DNA from: Corallium rubrum
Lineage: Eukaryota > Cnidaria > Anthozoa > Scleralcyonacea > Coralliidae
Assembly: GCA_964035015.1 (NCBI GenBank)
Contig: CAXIUP010000146.1
Location: 26,001-90,000, forward strand
Length of the DNA: 64,000 bases
Direction of reading: 5' to 3'
Below are positions 50,295-58,221 of this stretch, piece by piece. The first letter of the stretch is position 1. Every line of letters starts with the position of its first letter. A program made the translations under genes and the position numbers. Below the pieces are notes generated by a model. It saw only the letters and a program-made list of their open reading frames with translations. It was not told the DNA's origin and searched no databases.

Positions 50295-50989
50295 CTATGT
50301 ACAATTCAAGCAGAACGGCTCCAATCCCGACCGGTCGACCTACTGACTGATCATTATTCCCACGGACCCTAAAGGTCATCTTACCATAAACACCCTTACG
50401 GATCTCAGCTTTCGACTCAATGTCTGTGTAGTGCTGCACACTTCCTTTCAAACTCTGTTCAGAGGTTATTGGAAGAGTACCAATCAGATTACTCCTCCTC
50501 CCATTGTCCAGACTTTTTTCACGCTCAACAGCGTCACATAAGATTTTAACATACCTTAATCCTTTGTTAATATGTCCACCTGGTTTGGACTGTTAGTCCA
50601 CCCACCACCACCAACAGTTATCACATCGTTCTCATTAAACCCCAGAAGAAGACCCATCTTTCCAAGTCTCAACTTCTTTGACGTTTTCACTTTAGAGTTC
50701 CGTTGTAAACATTCTTTCCGAACTCAACCACCCCACTGTGGGTCCCGGCCAGAGTCTTAACGAACGTTTCCAACACGTCAAAGTTCAGATAACCTTCAGG
50801 AGCGGATGCCTTCATACCGTCGAACGACACCGAATTGTTCAGACCTGACACCACATTGTTATAGTTCCAATATACCGTCGCTTTTTTGAACATTATTTGT
50901 GGGGCCAAGCCTTTCGGACCTGTCACCATGATAGGTTGTTCGAAGTGGACAGTCTTTTCACCGTTTTCAATGAATAATGTTAACCTCAT
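50295..50989 (-). pseudogene. Putative single-jelly-roll (penton-like) minor capsid protein, frameshifted
   Basis: Read leftward from MRLTLFIENG at 50989. The first 100 residues are open (VYWNYNNVVSGLNNSVSF), then two frameshifts follow, near 50690 and 50585. The last third, down to 50313, contains RYVKILCDAVE, IGTLPIT and MTFRVRGNN. That pattern (tyrosine-rich strand, CD(A/L)VE, then TLPIT, ending in a beta strand before DQSVG) resembles penton or minor capsid proteins of Polintons and adintovirus-like elements. The assignment is from pattern memory only and needs a profile or structure search. The neighbour upstream is the integrase. Confidence 0.5.
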
Positions 50990-51003
50990 CCTCAGAGTAT
51001 ATA

Positions 51004-52177
51004 TTAGCCCAGGTTTTGTACGTCACTTTCAGGTATCCATGAGTTGTGTCTACTGTCATAACCCAACCACTTGACCAACATCATCTTCCTTCCCGCGACT
51101 CTCTTTCTCTTCAACACCTTCTCAACCCTATAAACGTCATCCTTCTTATCCACCGGCGACAGCTCTTCCTCATAAAACTTTCCGATAATCGGTTCACCCT
51201 CAGCGTCCTCTATCTCGTAAACGTTTGGATCACCACGGATGACCTTCCTCATAAAACTTTCCGATAATCGGTTCACCCTCAGCGTCCTCTATCTCGTAAA
51301 CGTTTGGATCACCACGGATGACCTTCATTATCCTAAAGATTTCCTCAGTAAAGTTAGCCTCATAGCCTTTCGTAAATATACTCTTGTACTTTGACACCCT
51401 TACAGTGTCTCCAACCCTGAACTTGGGTAAAGGATGATCACCAAAATTATGACCAAACAACGTATTCCAAACCTGATTCTCGTTTGACTTATCAACGTCC
51501 TTGGGCTTCAGCAGAACGACACTATGTTTTGTGTTGTGTTGTTATAACCTTCAACGAGATCGCCCAGGACATCAATCCACCTATAAGTCCCCTTGGTGTA
51601 AAAATACTTCCACATAGCAGTCTTAAGTGTTCTGTTAAACCGTTCGACGATCGCTGCTTTCTTGTCCGAAAACGTACTGAAGTACTCAACACTGTGTTCC
51701 TTCAGGAGGTCCTTCACACCAACGTTATAAAACTCCTTCCCGTCGTCGAACTGGGCTAGGTCAGGGTAGTCACCAAAGCGACCTTTGAACTGTTTCAGCA
51801 GCTCAGCCACAGCCCCGGTCATGTTTTTCGTGTCCTTCCTGTAAACGGGGACGGCGAAAGCGTACCTACTCAGAATCTCAACAGCTGTCAAAATCCAGTA
51901 ATACTCTTTGTTCTGGTTCCTATACTTCCCCATATCAACCAAGTCCATCTGTATCTGTTCACCGAGGTGGCTTACGAACGTCTGTCTGAACTTATGTCTC
52001 CTCGCAGCTGGTTTGTTACATGTCCTGTGTTTTCAGCCAGTCCCTCACTGCCTTCCTACTCACATCAAGACCTTCCTCCAATGCCTTCTGATACAACCGT
52101 TCAGCCGACTGATATCCTGTTTTCGGATTGTAGTAAATATCTCTCAGTTCCTGTTCTAGCCCGACCCCCACATCCAT
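51004..52177 (-). pseudogene. Polinton integrase (rve core plus chromodomain), with internal duplication
   Basis: Read leftward from ATG at 52177. The catalytic triad of a retroviral-type integrase is visible: MDLVDMGKY, FDDGKEFYN and AAIVERFNRTLK. After the core comes an SH3-like segment (RVGDTVRVSKYK) and a C-terminal chromodomain (YRVEKVLKRKR ... LVKWLGYDSRHNSWIPESD), which in such elements can direct insertion to methylated histone chromatin. Breaks: a frameshift near 52015-51950, another near 51500-51530, and a 79-bp tandem duplication (51166-51244 and 51245-51323) that changes frame. Its start codon lies 20 bp from the start of the divergent gene at 52197. Confidence 0.9.
51166..51323. 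repeat. 79-bp tandem duplication inside the integrase gene
   Basis: Two perfect copies of a 79-bp unit starting TTCCTCATAAAACTTTCCGA occur back to back. Since 79 is not a multiple of three, the duplication breaks the integrase frame. Its perfect identity implies a recent origin or an assembly artefact. Confidence 0.95.
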
Positions 52178-52196
52178 ATAACCTAACCTTTGTTAT

Positions 52197-52553
52197 ATGA
52201 GTAAAACTTTGAGAGAGTTTTTCACCAAATATCCATACGCTGATAGAACTAAGTTCATAACTGATTCAGTCTTCGGTCAGTCAGAACCTGGTGTGTTCTT
52301 CGGACCTATCAACGATACATACATCTACACTGGTGATTCAGATTTTAAGAATAATAAAAACTACACCAAGTATTTAACAATAAATAAACCACCGCCCAGA
52401 TTTCCGAAGATATGGCTTGGTGGTGGTACGGTGCAGAAAGTTCAGGGTAAGCGGCACTGGAAGAGGGACATCGAGGGAAAATACGACTTCTCGAAGTTCA
52501 CATATCTATCAGACAACGCCATAGACTACGACCTTAACAATTTCAGGATCTAA
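52197..52553 (+). CDS. Polinton hypothetical protein, 118 residues
   Basis: The first gene of the rightward block, starting MSKTLREFFT. It has no transmembrane segment. The middle is rich in Asn, Tyr and Gly (FFGPINDTYIYTGDSDF), and the C-terminal half is basic (KVQGKRHWKRD). No family is recognised. Its start is 20 bp from the integrase start codon, so the two must share a very short divergent promoter region with overlapping leaders. Confidence 0.6.
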   Translation: MSKTLREFFTKYPYADRTKFITDSVFGQSEPGVFFGPINDTYIYTGDSDFKNNKNYTKYLTINKPPPRFPKIWLGGGTVQKVQGKRHWKRDIEGKYDFSKFTYLSDNAIDYDLNNFRI

Positions 52554-52559
52554 GTTAAC

Positions 52560-53657
52560 GGCCAAGACTTTTTTGTGGCAAAATTACCAGTTCTGAATCC
52601 AGGTAGTCGGACGGACATTGCGGTATGGTGGAATAACAATGAACCTTATTACCAACTCATCTTTGCTGTCTACCTTCATACTGCTGTGGCGTTGGGGTAG
52701 AACACCTAAAATTCTCAGACGATGTCTCCCCAGTGGTTACCAGTATCATGCGTTTCCACCTCTATTTCACCACGCGACGTATACTAAGACGTCTGATAAT
52801 GGAAAAGAGGAGTGACCTAATGAGAGAGTTTGGCGTTGGAGAACACGACGATGTGATTGACAACATGGCGAACATACCCAGAGAAAAAAAGTTTCTAATT
52901 AATCCTCACTCTGGTTACAAACACAACCGTCCATTCCATGAGTGGATGTGGCGTCTCAATAGCGATTATAAGACACACTACAGAAGGTTCATCCCTTTAC
53001 GAACAAATGGTTTCACCAGAGTAGGTCTGCTGTATCTGAATGAGTCCATCGAGGCTTATGTTTACGCCGTTCTTGGTTCACAGGCTAAAACAAGGATCAG
53101 TATTGTTAACAAAGGTGCTGGCAGTCTCGAAACACAGCAAGAGTTTAGAGTCCTTGTAGAGGATGCTATCGTTAACTATTCTGTCAGCACCTGGATTCTG
53201 AATATGAACAAGGCAATATCAGATACTAACGTCACCCAGAACCTAGCCATAAGTCCTGACACGTGGTTAGTGCCAGGGTTATTGACGATATTGAGGGAGA
53301 AAATCATAGGATACAACAACTTACTCAGACGTGCGTCGGAGGGTATGAAATTTGGTATTAATTCTGAAGTCAACTACCAAGGTGTTCACAAACAACCAAA
53401 GAAGCTACATCAAGAAATCGGTTCACACTTGGAAACACTAGACGACAAATCAGCCGTCCATGCACCTGACAAATCAGCCGTCCATACACCTGACAAACCA
53501 GCCGTCCATACACCTGACAAACCAGCCATCCATCCATACACCTAACAAACCAGCTGCCCACACACCTGATAAACAACCAAAGCCAGACAATGAGTTGGGA
53601 ATCCTATTGGTCCTAACAGCTGTGTCTGGGTATCTGTTCAGTAAATACGTCTTATAG
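52560..53657 (+). pseudogene. Polinton protein with VHTPDKPA repeats and C-terminal membrane anchor, broken
   Basis: The main open frame, 52733-53545, has no known domain. It contains NRPFHEWMWRLNSDYKTHYR and TWILNMNKAISDTNVTQNLA. A related segment upstream (52576-52696) in another frame probably encodes the N-terminus. Near 53450-53560 a 24-bp unit coding VH(T/A)PDK(P/S)A repeats at least five times, then the frame shifts. The final 20 residues (GILLVLTAVSGYLFSKYVL) form a membrane anchor ending at 53655. C-terminal anchors of the same style occur in other genes of this block (for example GYLMSKLVL at 57540). The protein might be a virion or membrane component. No function is assigned. Confidence 0.5.
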
Positions 53658-53660
53658 TAT

Positions 53661-54455
53661 ATGAGTCTGTTTTATGGTTACAACAGACTGGACACGGTGA
53701 CTAAGGAACAACTCAACGATAAACTAAAAGAGGTCCTTCACATGAGGCCCGTCCGCGACTATAAGGTCATCTTTGACCTGAACGTAACCAGAGCCAGTAA
53801 GAACGCGATCTCCAAACTCCCCCCCTTTGTTGATTACATAGAGGATAGGGATGGTGAAACCCACTCAACCATGTTTTGGAGACCTTCTAGTATCAACCCA
53901 CAGCTAAACACTGCTGGCGACCACCATTTCCTTTACCCTGAGACGACGATAAGAACGGCCTTCCACGCTAACGTACCCAGATTCATGTTCACCGATGTTT
54001 CGGTTTTCATTGTGGTAAAGAGGAACAGCATAAGACCGGCGTCAAATATCTGGGAAGCAATCGTTTCCAACGATGACGGTGGCTACGACAAAACCCTTGG
54101 GTATAAAGCTGGAGTGAGTGACAAACTGATTTGCGGTGGGTCGTTCCCCGCTAAGTCTAACGAGTGTAAGATTCCAGCGAAGTTCATTGGAAAGAAGTGT
54201 CTAATATCCATCCACTGGCTATCTGGGCTTAGAGTGTCACACATTAGGATAAACGGTGAGATACTGAGAGACTCCTACTTTATCAGTAATATTGAGCAAA
54301 TAGGGAAGCCTTATCTGGGTGTGTTCTCGCTAAACCACCGAAAAACGTATTATTCAGACATCAACTTTTACGGTATGAAGATCGTAGAGGGTCGTTTGGG
54401 GGAACCTGAGATCGGGAAGATTTGTAAAGAGACCATGGTTGAATATGGTCTGTAA
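53661..54455 (+). CDS. LamG/concanavalin A-like Polinton protein
   Basis: 264 residues, intact, starting MSLFYGYNRLD. The region from about residue 75 to 255 has the beta-rich pattern of a LamG-like sandwich: a WEAIVSNDDGG strand pair, CLISIHWLSGLRVSHIRING, and a terminal YSDINFYGMKIVEGRLGEPE that matches the usual closing strand and helix (..I.eVrIy.rals..Ei). Such folds bind sugars or proteins, and in viruses they often serve attachment. The link to attachment is speculation. It follows the repeat protein by 3 bp and precedes the two-TM protein by 5 bp, so the block is very compact. Confidence 0.55.
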   Translation: MSLFYGYNRLDTVTKEQLNDKLKEVLHMRPVRDYKVIFDLNVTRASKNAISKLPPFVDYIEDRDGETHSTMFWRPSSINPQLNTAGDHHFLYPETTIRTAFHANVPRFMFTDVSVFIVVKRNSIRPASNIWEAIVSNDDGGYDKTLGYKAGVSDKLICGGSFPAKSNECKIPAKFIGKKCLISIHWLSGLRVSHIRINGEILRDSYFISNIEQIGKPYLGVFSLNHRKTYYSDINFYGMKIVEGRLGEPEIGKICKETMVEYGL

Positions 54456-54460
54456 TTAGA

Positions 54461-54964
54461 ATGAAGAAAAAAAGCGTTATCAGCTTCAACCACATTGGTA
54501 AGAACCTCCAATCGGCTGAAGTAGACAAACTGCAAAGACTTTATTCGTATTATCATAAGCTAGCGACTTGTTACAAGTGGAAACACACCAGGTTGAAGAG
54601 GGTAAAAATGATCCTCGAGACGGTCAGTATTGGGTTGACTGTGATCGGAGGAATAGCCGGTGTTACAGCTAACCCACTGATCCTTGGAACCATAGCCGGT
54701 CCTGGCGTCCTGATTCAGGGATATATGACCAAGTCGGGGATGCCTGGCAGACTGGAGAACTGTGAATTCGCTTATATCAACTATCACAAGGTTTTGACAC
54801 AGATCAGAAGCTTCCTACGTGGGGCTTCCTACGACGAAACTGTCTTCCTATCCGACGTCCGTGTACTAGACGACATTGTGACTGAGGTCTGTCCACATTT
54901 CGACAGTATGATCACACGGTATCACAAAAGGTACGACTCACCTGAGCCTGTCGGGCCTGGCTAA
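54461..54964 (+). CDS. Two-transmembrane SLATT-like protein
   Basis: 167 residues, intact. A helical start (SAEVDKLQRLYSYYHKLATC) is followed by KWKHTRLKRVKM, a hydrophobic segment (ILETVSIGLTVIGGIAGVTA), a second segment (PLILGTIAGPGVLIQGYM) and a long C-terminal helix (FAYINYHKVLTQIRSFLRG). This arrangement of helix, two TM segments and a post-TM helix resembles SLATT-type 2TM proteins, pore-forming effectors known from bacterial conflict systems, and some viral membrane proteins. The resemblance is structural and unverified. Its last 53 bp overlap the 3' end of the kinase gene on the other strand. Confidence 0.55.
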   Translation: MKKKSVISFNHIGKNLQSAEVDKLQRLYSYYHKLATCYKWKHTRLKRVKMILETVSIGLTVIGGIAGVTANPLILGTIAGPGVLIQGYMTKSGMPGRLENCEFAYINYHKVLTQIRSFLRGASYDETVFLSDVRVLDDIVTEVCPHFDSMITRYHKRYDSPEPVGPG

Positions 54965-55655
54965 CGATTCTGACTATCTCTGGTATGTAAATGTCTCGGT
55001 CGTCCACACGAGCCATCCAACCGTGAAATCCATTAGGGATCCCATTGAGGGTACCGACTACCTCCGATTCATCCGGACCGAAGTTTTCCCAATCGAGGGT
55101 AATCACCTTAGTTCCCTTAAGGGCTATGTCCTCAGTCATCTCCCCCATATACCTTTGTACACACCTGAGGTAATCCTTAGTTACACCGGCTTCACATTTC
55201 CGGCCTCTCCTGAGCATCCGTCTGTGACAGGTGTCAACTGAGGCTTCTAGGAATAGTAGGGCATCAGGGGTCGGGAGTAGATTGTTTAGTGAGTGGAAGA
55301 CCTGGGAATACTCAGAGAACTGTTTGCTGGTTATCCACCCATTACGCCAACAGTTCTTAGTAAAAACCAGACAGCTGTGATGTGTTCGCTCTATAATCAC
55401 ATTCTCCCCCTCGTTGATTAACTCCAGAGCCTTCAGGTAGGCGTCGATTCTTTCATTGAGAAACCAGGTCTCCATCTCATACGTCCATCTCCCGGGGTCA
55501 ACGTAAAACCTTTCTAGGTATGGATTGTCTTCAACTGGCTCTTCCATGAGATGGTAACCATTTCTTATAGCGAATGGTTTCACGAACGTTGTCTTCCCCA
55601 CACCGATGTTTCCGTCGAGGGCGATCAGTCGAGCACCGAACTTTGGGTTGTTCAT
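54912..55655 (-). CDS. Deoxynucleoside kinase (dNK/thymidine kinase 2 type)
   Basis: 247 residues, intact, on the strand opposite its neighbours. It has the P-loop GNIGVGKTT, the substrate-site EEPVEDNPYLERFY, the ERTHHSCLVF box equivalent to the ERS motif, and the basic LID RRGRKCE. These are the landmarks of the dNK family that phosphorylates deoxynucleosides to monophosphates. It lacks an N-terminal targeting sequence, so cytosolic or nuclear action is likely. In a Polinton it would raise the dNTP supply for the element's own DNA polymerase. It looks like a capture from a host or virus: its orientation differs from the gene block and it is one of the few unbroken genes here. Confidence 0.9.
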   Translation of the reverse strand: MNNPKFGARLIALDGNIGVGKTTFVKPFAIRNGYHLMEEPVEDNPYLERFYVDPGRWTYEMETWFLNERIDAYLKALELINEGENVIIERTHHSCLVFTKNCWRNGWITSKQFSEYSQVFHSLNNLLPTPDALLFLEASVDTCHRRMLRRGRKCEAGVTKDYLRCVQRYMGEMTEDIALKGTKVITLDWENFGPDESEVVGTLNGIPNGFHGWMARVDDRDIYIPEIVRIVSQARQAQVSRTFCDTV

Positions 55656-55701
55656 TATGCCTCAGGTATACGGTACAGACTTAGACCTCCTGTATTTTAT
55701 A

Positions 55702-56009
55702 TGAAGATCCCAAAGAGACTCAGACGACCCATACTGATTATCTTCCACGCCCTCAGAAGAGCTATCGGGGTGATGAGGCATTGTGTTAGGAGGAACCGTA
55801 GGGGAGAGTACTACGTGACTGAATCTGTTGTTTATTGGCCGACGGTCTCAGAGATCCCTACAGACTCCCCACAGACAACATCAGAGATTCCTACAGATGA
55901 CCTCACAGACTCCCCACAGACGACCTCAGAGATTCCTACAAATAACCTCACAGATTCCCTAAAGACGATCTCAGAGATTCCTACAGACGACCTTATAGAT
56001 GAAACATAG
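55702..56009 (+). CDS. Small basic protein with SEIPTD repeats
   Basis: About 102 residues from ATG at 55702; the open frame extends further upstream without a convincing start. The N-terminal 40 residues are basic with a hydrophobic patch (RRPILIIFHALRRAIGVMRH, then RRNRRG). The C-terminal 55 residues are four degenerate repeats of SEIPTDDLTDSPQTT, which is Ser/Thr/Asp-rich and unstructured. A basic head would suit DNA or membrane interaction, as in adenoviral core peptides, but no homology is claimed. Confidence 0.5.
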
Positions 56010-56021
56010 ATTAGTGTATAG

Positions 56022-56414
56022 ATGGCTGACGTACCCGAAAAAAACTCGGAAGCCCCTAAGATAACATCAGTGGTCAAGACGGAAAGAGTTAAGGACACAA
56101 AGCGGGTGGAGGCTGGTAAACGACTGGCTCAGATATCGAAAGCAGCCAAGGAGAGGAAAGCCAGGGAGCGGTTGGCGGCTGAGACTGGTCTTGGAGTTGG
56201 TGGGGGTTGGTCAACTTATTACGGATACCTAATTGGAACTGTTGGACTGATTATTGGTGGGGCATCACTTTATTACAGTATGAGGCAGGAGAGAAGAGCG
56301 GTTCGGAGGTTGGGGGTCGCTGATGAGGAGAAGGTAATGGAAGGAACTGTGGTAAAACCCAAACAACAGAACCCCGTCCGGACCCCTCCGGTTTTGGACA
56401 CCTTCGACGAATGA
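56022..56414 (+). CDS. Single-pass membrane protein, 130 residues
   Basis: Starts MADVPEKNSE, 12 bp after the preceding gene. A highly charged helix (GKRLAQISKAAKERKARERL) leads into a Gly-rich turn and one transmembrane segment (YLIGTVGLIIGGASLYYSM), followed by a basic, then Pro-rich tail. No family is recognised. It is one of at least four small membrane proteins in this block. Confidence 0.6.
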   Translation: MADVPEKNSEAPKITSVVKTERVKDTKRVEAGKRLAQISKAAKERKARERLAAETGLGVGGGWSTYYGYLIGTVGLIIGGASLYYSMRQERRAVRRLGVADEEKVMEGTVVKPKQQNPVRTPPVLDTFDE

Positions 56415-56430
56415 AATATGTGTTAGTATA

Positions 56431-56670
56431 ATGTCAACCACCGACTGAAAAGAACTGCTGAACGAGCTCTACGACGCTCTCCTGATTACAAGTGGAGCTG
56501 TAGCAATTTCTATGGTTTCGAAGAAGATACTGAGAGAATCTTTGGGCACTCCTGAGTCGGTGAAGGGTACCGCCAAGCTAGCTCTAGCCGTTGGAATCAG
56601 CACAGTTGGGATTAAGTATGCCCAGTCGAAAGGGTATCTACCGGTTGACCCTTTTTCAAAACGTAAGTAG
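56431..56670 (+). pseudogene. Small membrane protein with early in-frame stop
   Basis: ATG at 56431 is followed by TGA five codons later, after which about 72 codons remain open in the same frame: ELLNELYDALLITSGAVAIS, GTPESVKGTAKLALAVG and YAQSKGYLPVDPFSK. Two hydrophobic helices are likely. The body looks like a conserved Polinton small protein, and the stop is probably a mutation. Confidence 0.5.
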
Positions 56671-56703
56671 CCTAAGAGAGTTCCGTACCCGGTGGTTACT
56701 ATG

Positions 56704-57090
56704 AACGTGGGCATCGAGACATACCGGCTGCCCCCTATGTCTAGGGGAGAGAGAGACGTGCAGAATGCTTTACGTGCTAATAGAATTGAGGCGGTTAGGG
56801 AGAAGACTTTTGAGGGGTTAGTGGGGTTGGGTGGTGGTCTTTTGAGGTATGACTTCGCGATACCTATTGGTGATGGTATTTTCATACTGATTGAGTATGA
56901 TGGTGAACAACATTTTTACCCTTCCACCTGGTCGGGTAAGGTAACTCAGGAAGAGGCAGAAAGATGTCTCAAAGTACAGAAGATACATGATCGGATGAAA
57001 GACGAGTATGCCAAGAACAACGGTCATTACCTAATCAGAATTCCATTTTGGAAAAGATGTGACATTCATTCTATTATCGGATCTTTGTAA
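56704..57090 (+). CDS. PD-(D/E)XK (Vsr/DUF559-like) endonuclease
   Basis: About 128-132 residues; the open frame starts at 56692, with an ATG at 56701. The core reads LRYDFAIPI, then FILIEYDGEQHF, then HDRMKDEYAKNNGHYLIRIPF. This is the D..(E)xDGxQH arrangement of Vsr-like and DUF559 restriction-fold nucleases, including the Q-H after the acidic pair. Zinc ligands typical of true Vsr are not evident. In a Polinton it may resolve replication intermediates or cleave competing DNA. The first option is plain inference. The gene is intact. Confidence 0.75.
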   Translation, partial: NVGIETYRLPPMSRGERDVQNALRANRIEAVREKTFEGLVGLGGGLLRYDFAIPIGDGIFILIEYDGEQHFYPSTWSGKVTQEEAERCLKVQKIHDRMKDEYAKNNGHYLIRIPFWKRCDIHSIIGSL

Positions 57091-57117
57091 CGAAGTGTAT
57101 TATCTCTAGTTATATAT

Positions 57118-57542
57118 ATGGCTAGTGTAGTTGCTGGTGGACTGTTTAATGCCTTGGCCTTCGCGGGTGCTGGATTCCTGTTTTCAAAGTTAAATCACAC
57201 CGGATATGAAGCTGAGATTAAGAGACACAACCACGCCCTTGAGCAGCTGGCTAAAGCAAAGGAGAAATGGTACGAGAGTGAGGTGGATAAGAAGGATAGA
57301 ATACAGAGGTTGAGTTGAGACAGGAACTGTCTGACGCCAATGCTGACATCAACACAACGAACCACGCTCTGGATCTGCTGAGGGGTAGGTTAAGACAGGT
57401 TGAAACCGCTGGGTTGTCCCAGCCAAAGCCTGAGTTGTCTGACTATTACAAACCATCGGGTGAGATGAAAGAGTATCAGACCCTGTTTATTGGGTCTGTT
57501 GGTCTGGTTGGTGGGTATCTGATGTCCAAGCTGGTTCTGTGA
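57118..57542 (+). pseudogene. TM - coiled coil - TM protein, frameshifted
   Basis: The first part, 57118-57318, has an N-terminal membrane segment (LFNALAFAGAGFLFSKL) and the start of a coiled coil (HNHALEQLAKAKEKWYESEV). The second part, from about 57315 to 57542 in another frame, continues the coil (RQELSDANADINTTNHALDL) and ends in a membrane anchor (FIGSVGLVGGYLMSKLVL). A single base change near 57316 would explain the break. I recall similar proteins as recurrent companions of cnidarian Polintons, but this is unverified. The function is unknown; it might bridge membranes. Confidence 0.6.
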
Positions 57543-57565
57543 GGGTTTGTTAGGATTCAGTTATA

Positions 57566-58024
57566 ATGTCTGTTTGCTGGTCGGACTTACCGAAAGGACT
57601 GAAGGATTTACCGTCCTCAAGCGTTGAATGGGTCTGTGAGGGGATGGGGATTGAGTTAACAGATCTTTCCCGGGATCTGCCCAGATGTAGTATGAAACTG
57701 TGGTGTGGGGATTGTTCCAGATTCTGTGTACAGGTAAACACTGAGATGTTCTCCTGTCCAGGATGTGGTGACACAGAATATGGGTATGTTGTCGGGAGAT
57801 ATCAGGCGGCTGTTGGCCACAGACGTTCCGAGCACTCGAGAAATCGTTGGATGAGGAAAAAACTCACTAAAGTTGTTAAGGAACAGTTTGCTGACACTAT
57901 TTTAGCCGACTTCTCCAAGGTTCTCTACGTGATGGACAGGAAGGGTTTGATAAAAGGTGTAACGTATCCAGATATAACTATTACATCATCAGATTGGGCT
58001 CAAGAAGAGGGATTGAGTTATTGA
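57566..58024 (+). CDS. Zinc-ribbon protein, 152 residues
   Basis: Starts MSVCWSDLPK. Residues about 41-70 contain a four-cysteine ribbon (CSMKLWCGDCSRFC ... CPGCGD), suggesting nucleic-acid or protein binding. The C-terminal half is basic (HRRSEHSRNRWMRKKL). No specific family is recognised. It lies directly upstream of the polymerase and may be a transcription or replication cofactor. Confidence 0.6.
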   Translation: MSVCWSDLPKGLKDLPSSSVEWVCEGMGIELTDLSRDLPRCSMKLWCGDCSRFCVQVNTEMFSCPGCGDTEYGYVVGRYQAAVGHRRSEHSRNRWMRKKLTKVVKEQFADTILADFSKVLYVMDRKGLIKGVTYPDITITSSDWAQEEGLSY

Positions 58025-58221
58025 GTAGCCTGAAGGATCTTAGAAAGGGAAAAACAAAGGATCTGTTTGATAACAATCTGTTTAGGGTTGTGTATAAGGA
58101 ACTTGGTTGGGATCGTACCCCGGACAAATTCTACACCGAGTGGTTGGGACGACACCTAATGGGATGTGACCACCCCTGTTATAACGATGGACCCAGATGT
58201 CATGATCCACCAGGACGATGA
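58021..58221 (+). CDS. Short ORF before the polymerase
   Basis: An open frame of about 65 codons overlapping the zinc-ribbon gene end and the polymerase start. It contains SLKDLRKGKTKDLFDNN and ELGWDRTPDKFYTEWLG. No ATG is well placed, and it overlaps the polymerase frame by 56 bp, so it may be the C-terminal part of the preceding gene after a frameshift. No function is assigned. Confidence 0.35.
   Translation: MSSLKDLRKGKTKDLFDNNLFRVVYKELGWDRTPDKFYTEWLGRHLMGCDHPCYNDGPRCHDPPGR

Noticed and set aside
52560-53657. Polinton major capsid protein
   Set aside because: Too short and without recognisable double-jelly-roll pattern; it ends in a membrane anchor, which capsid proteins of this class lack.
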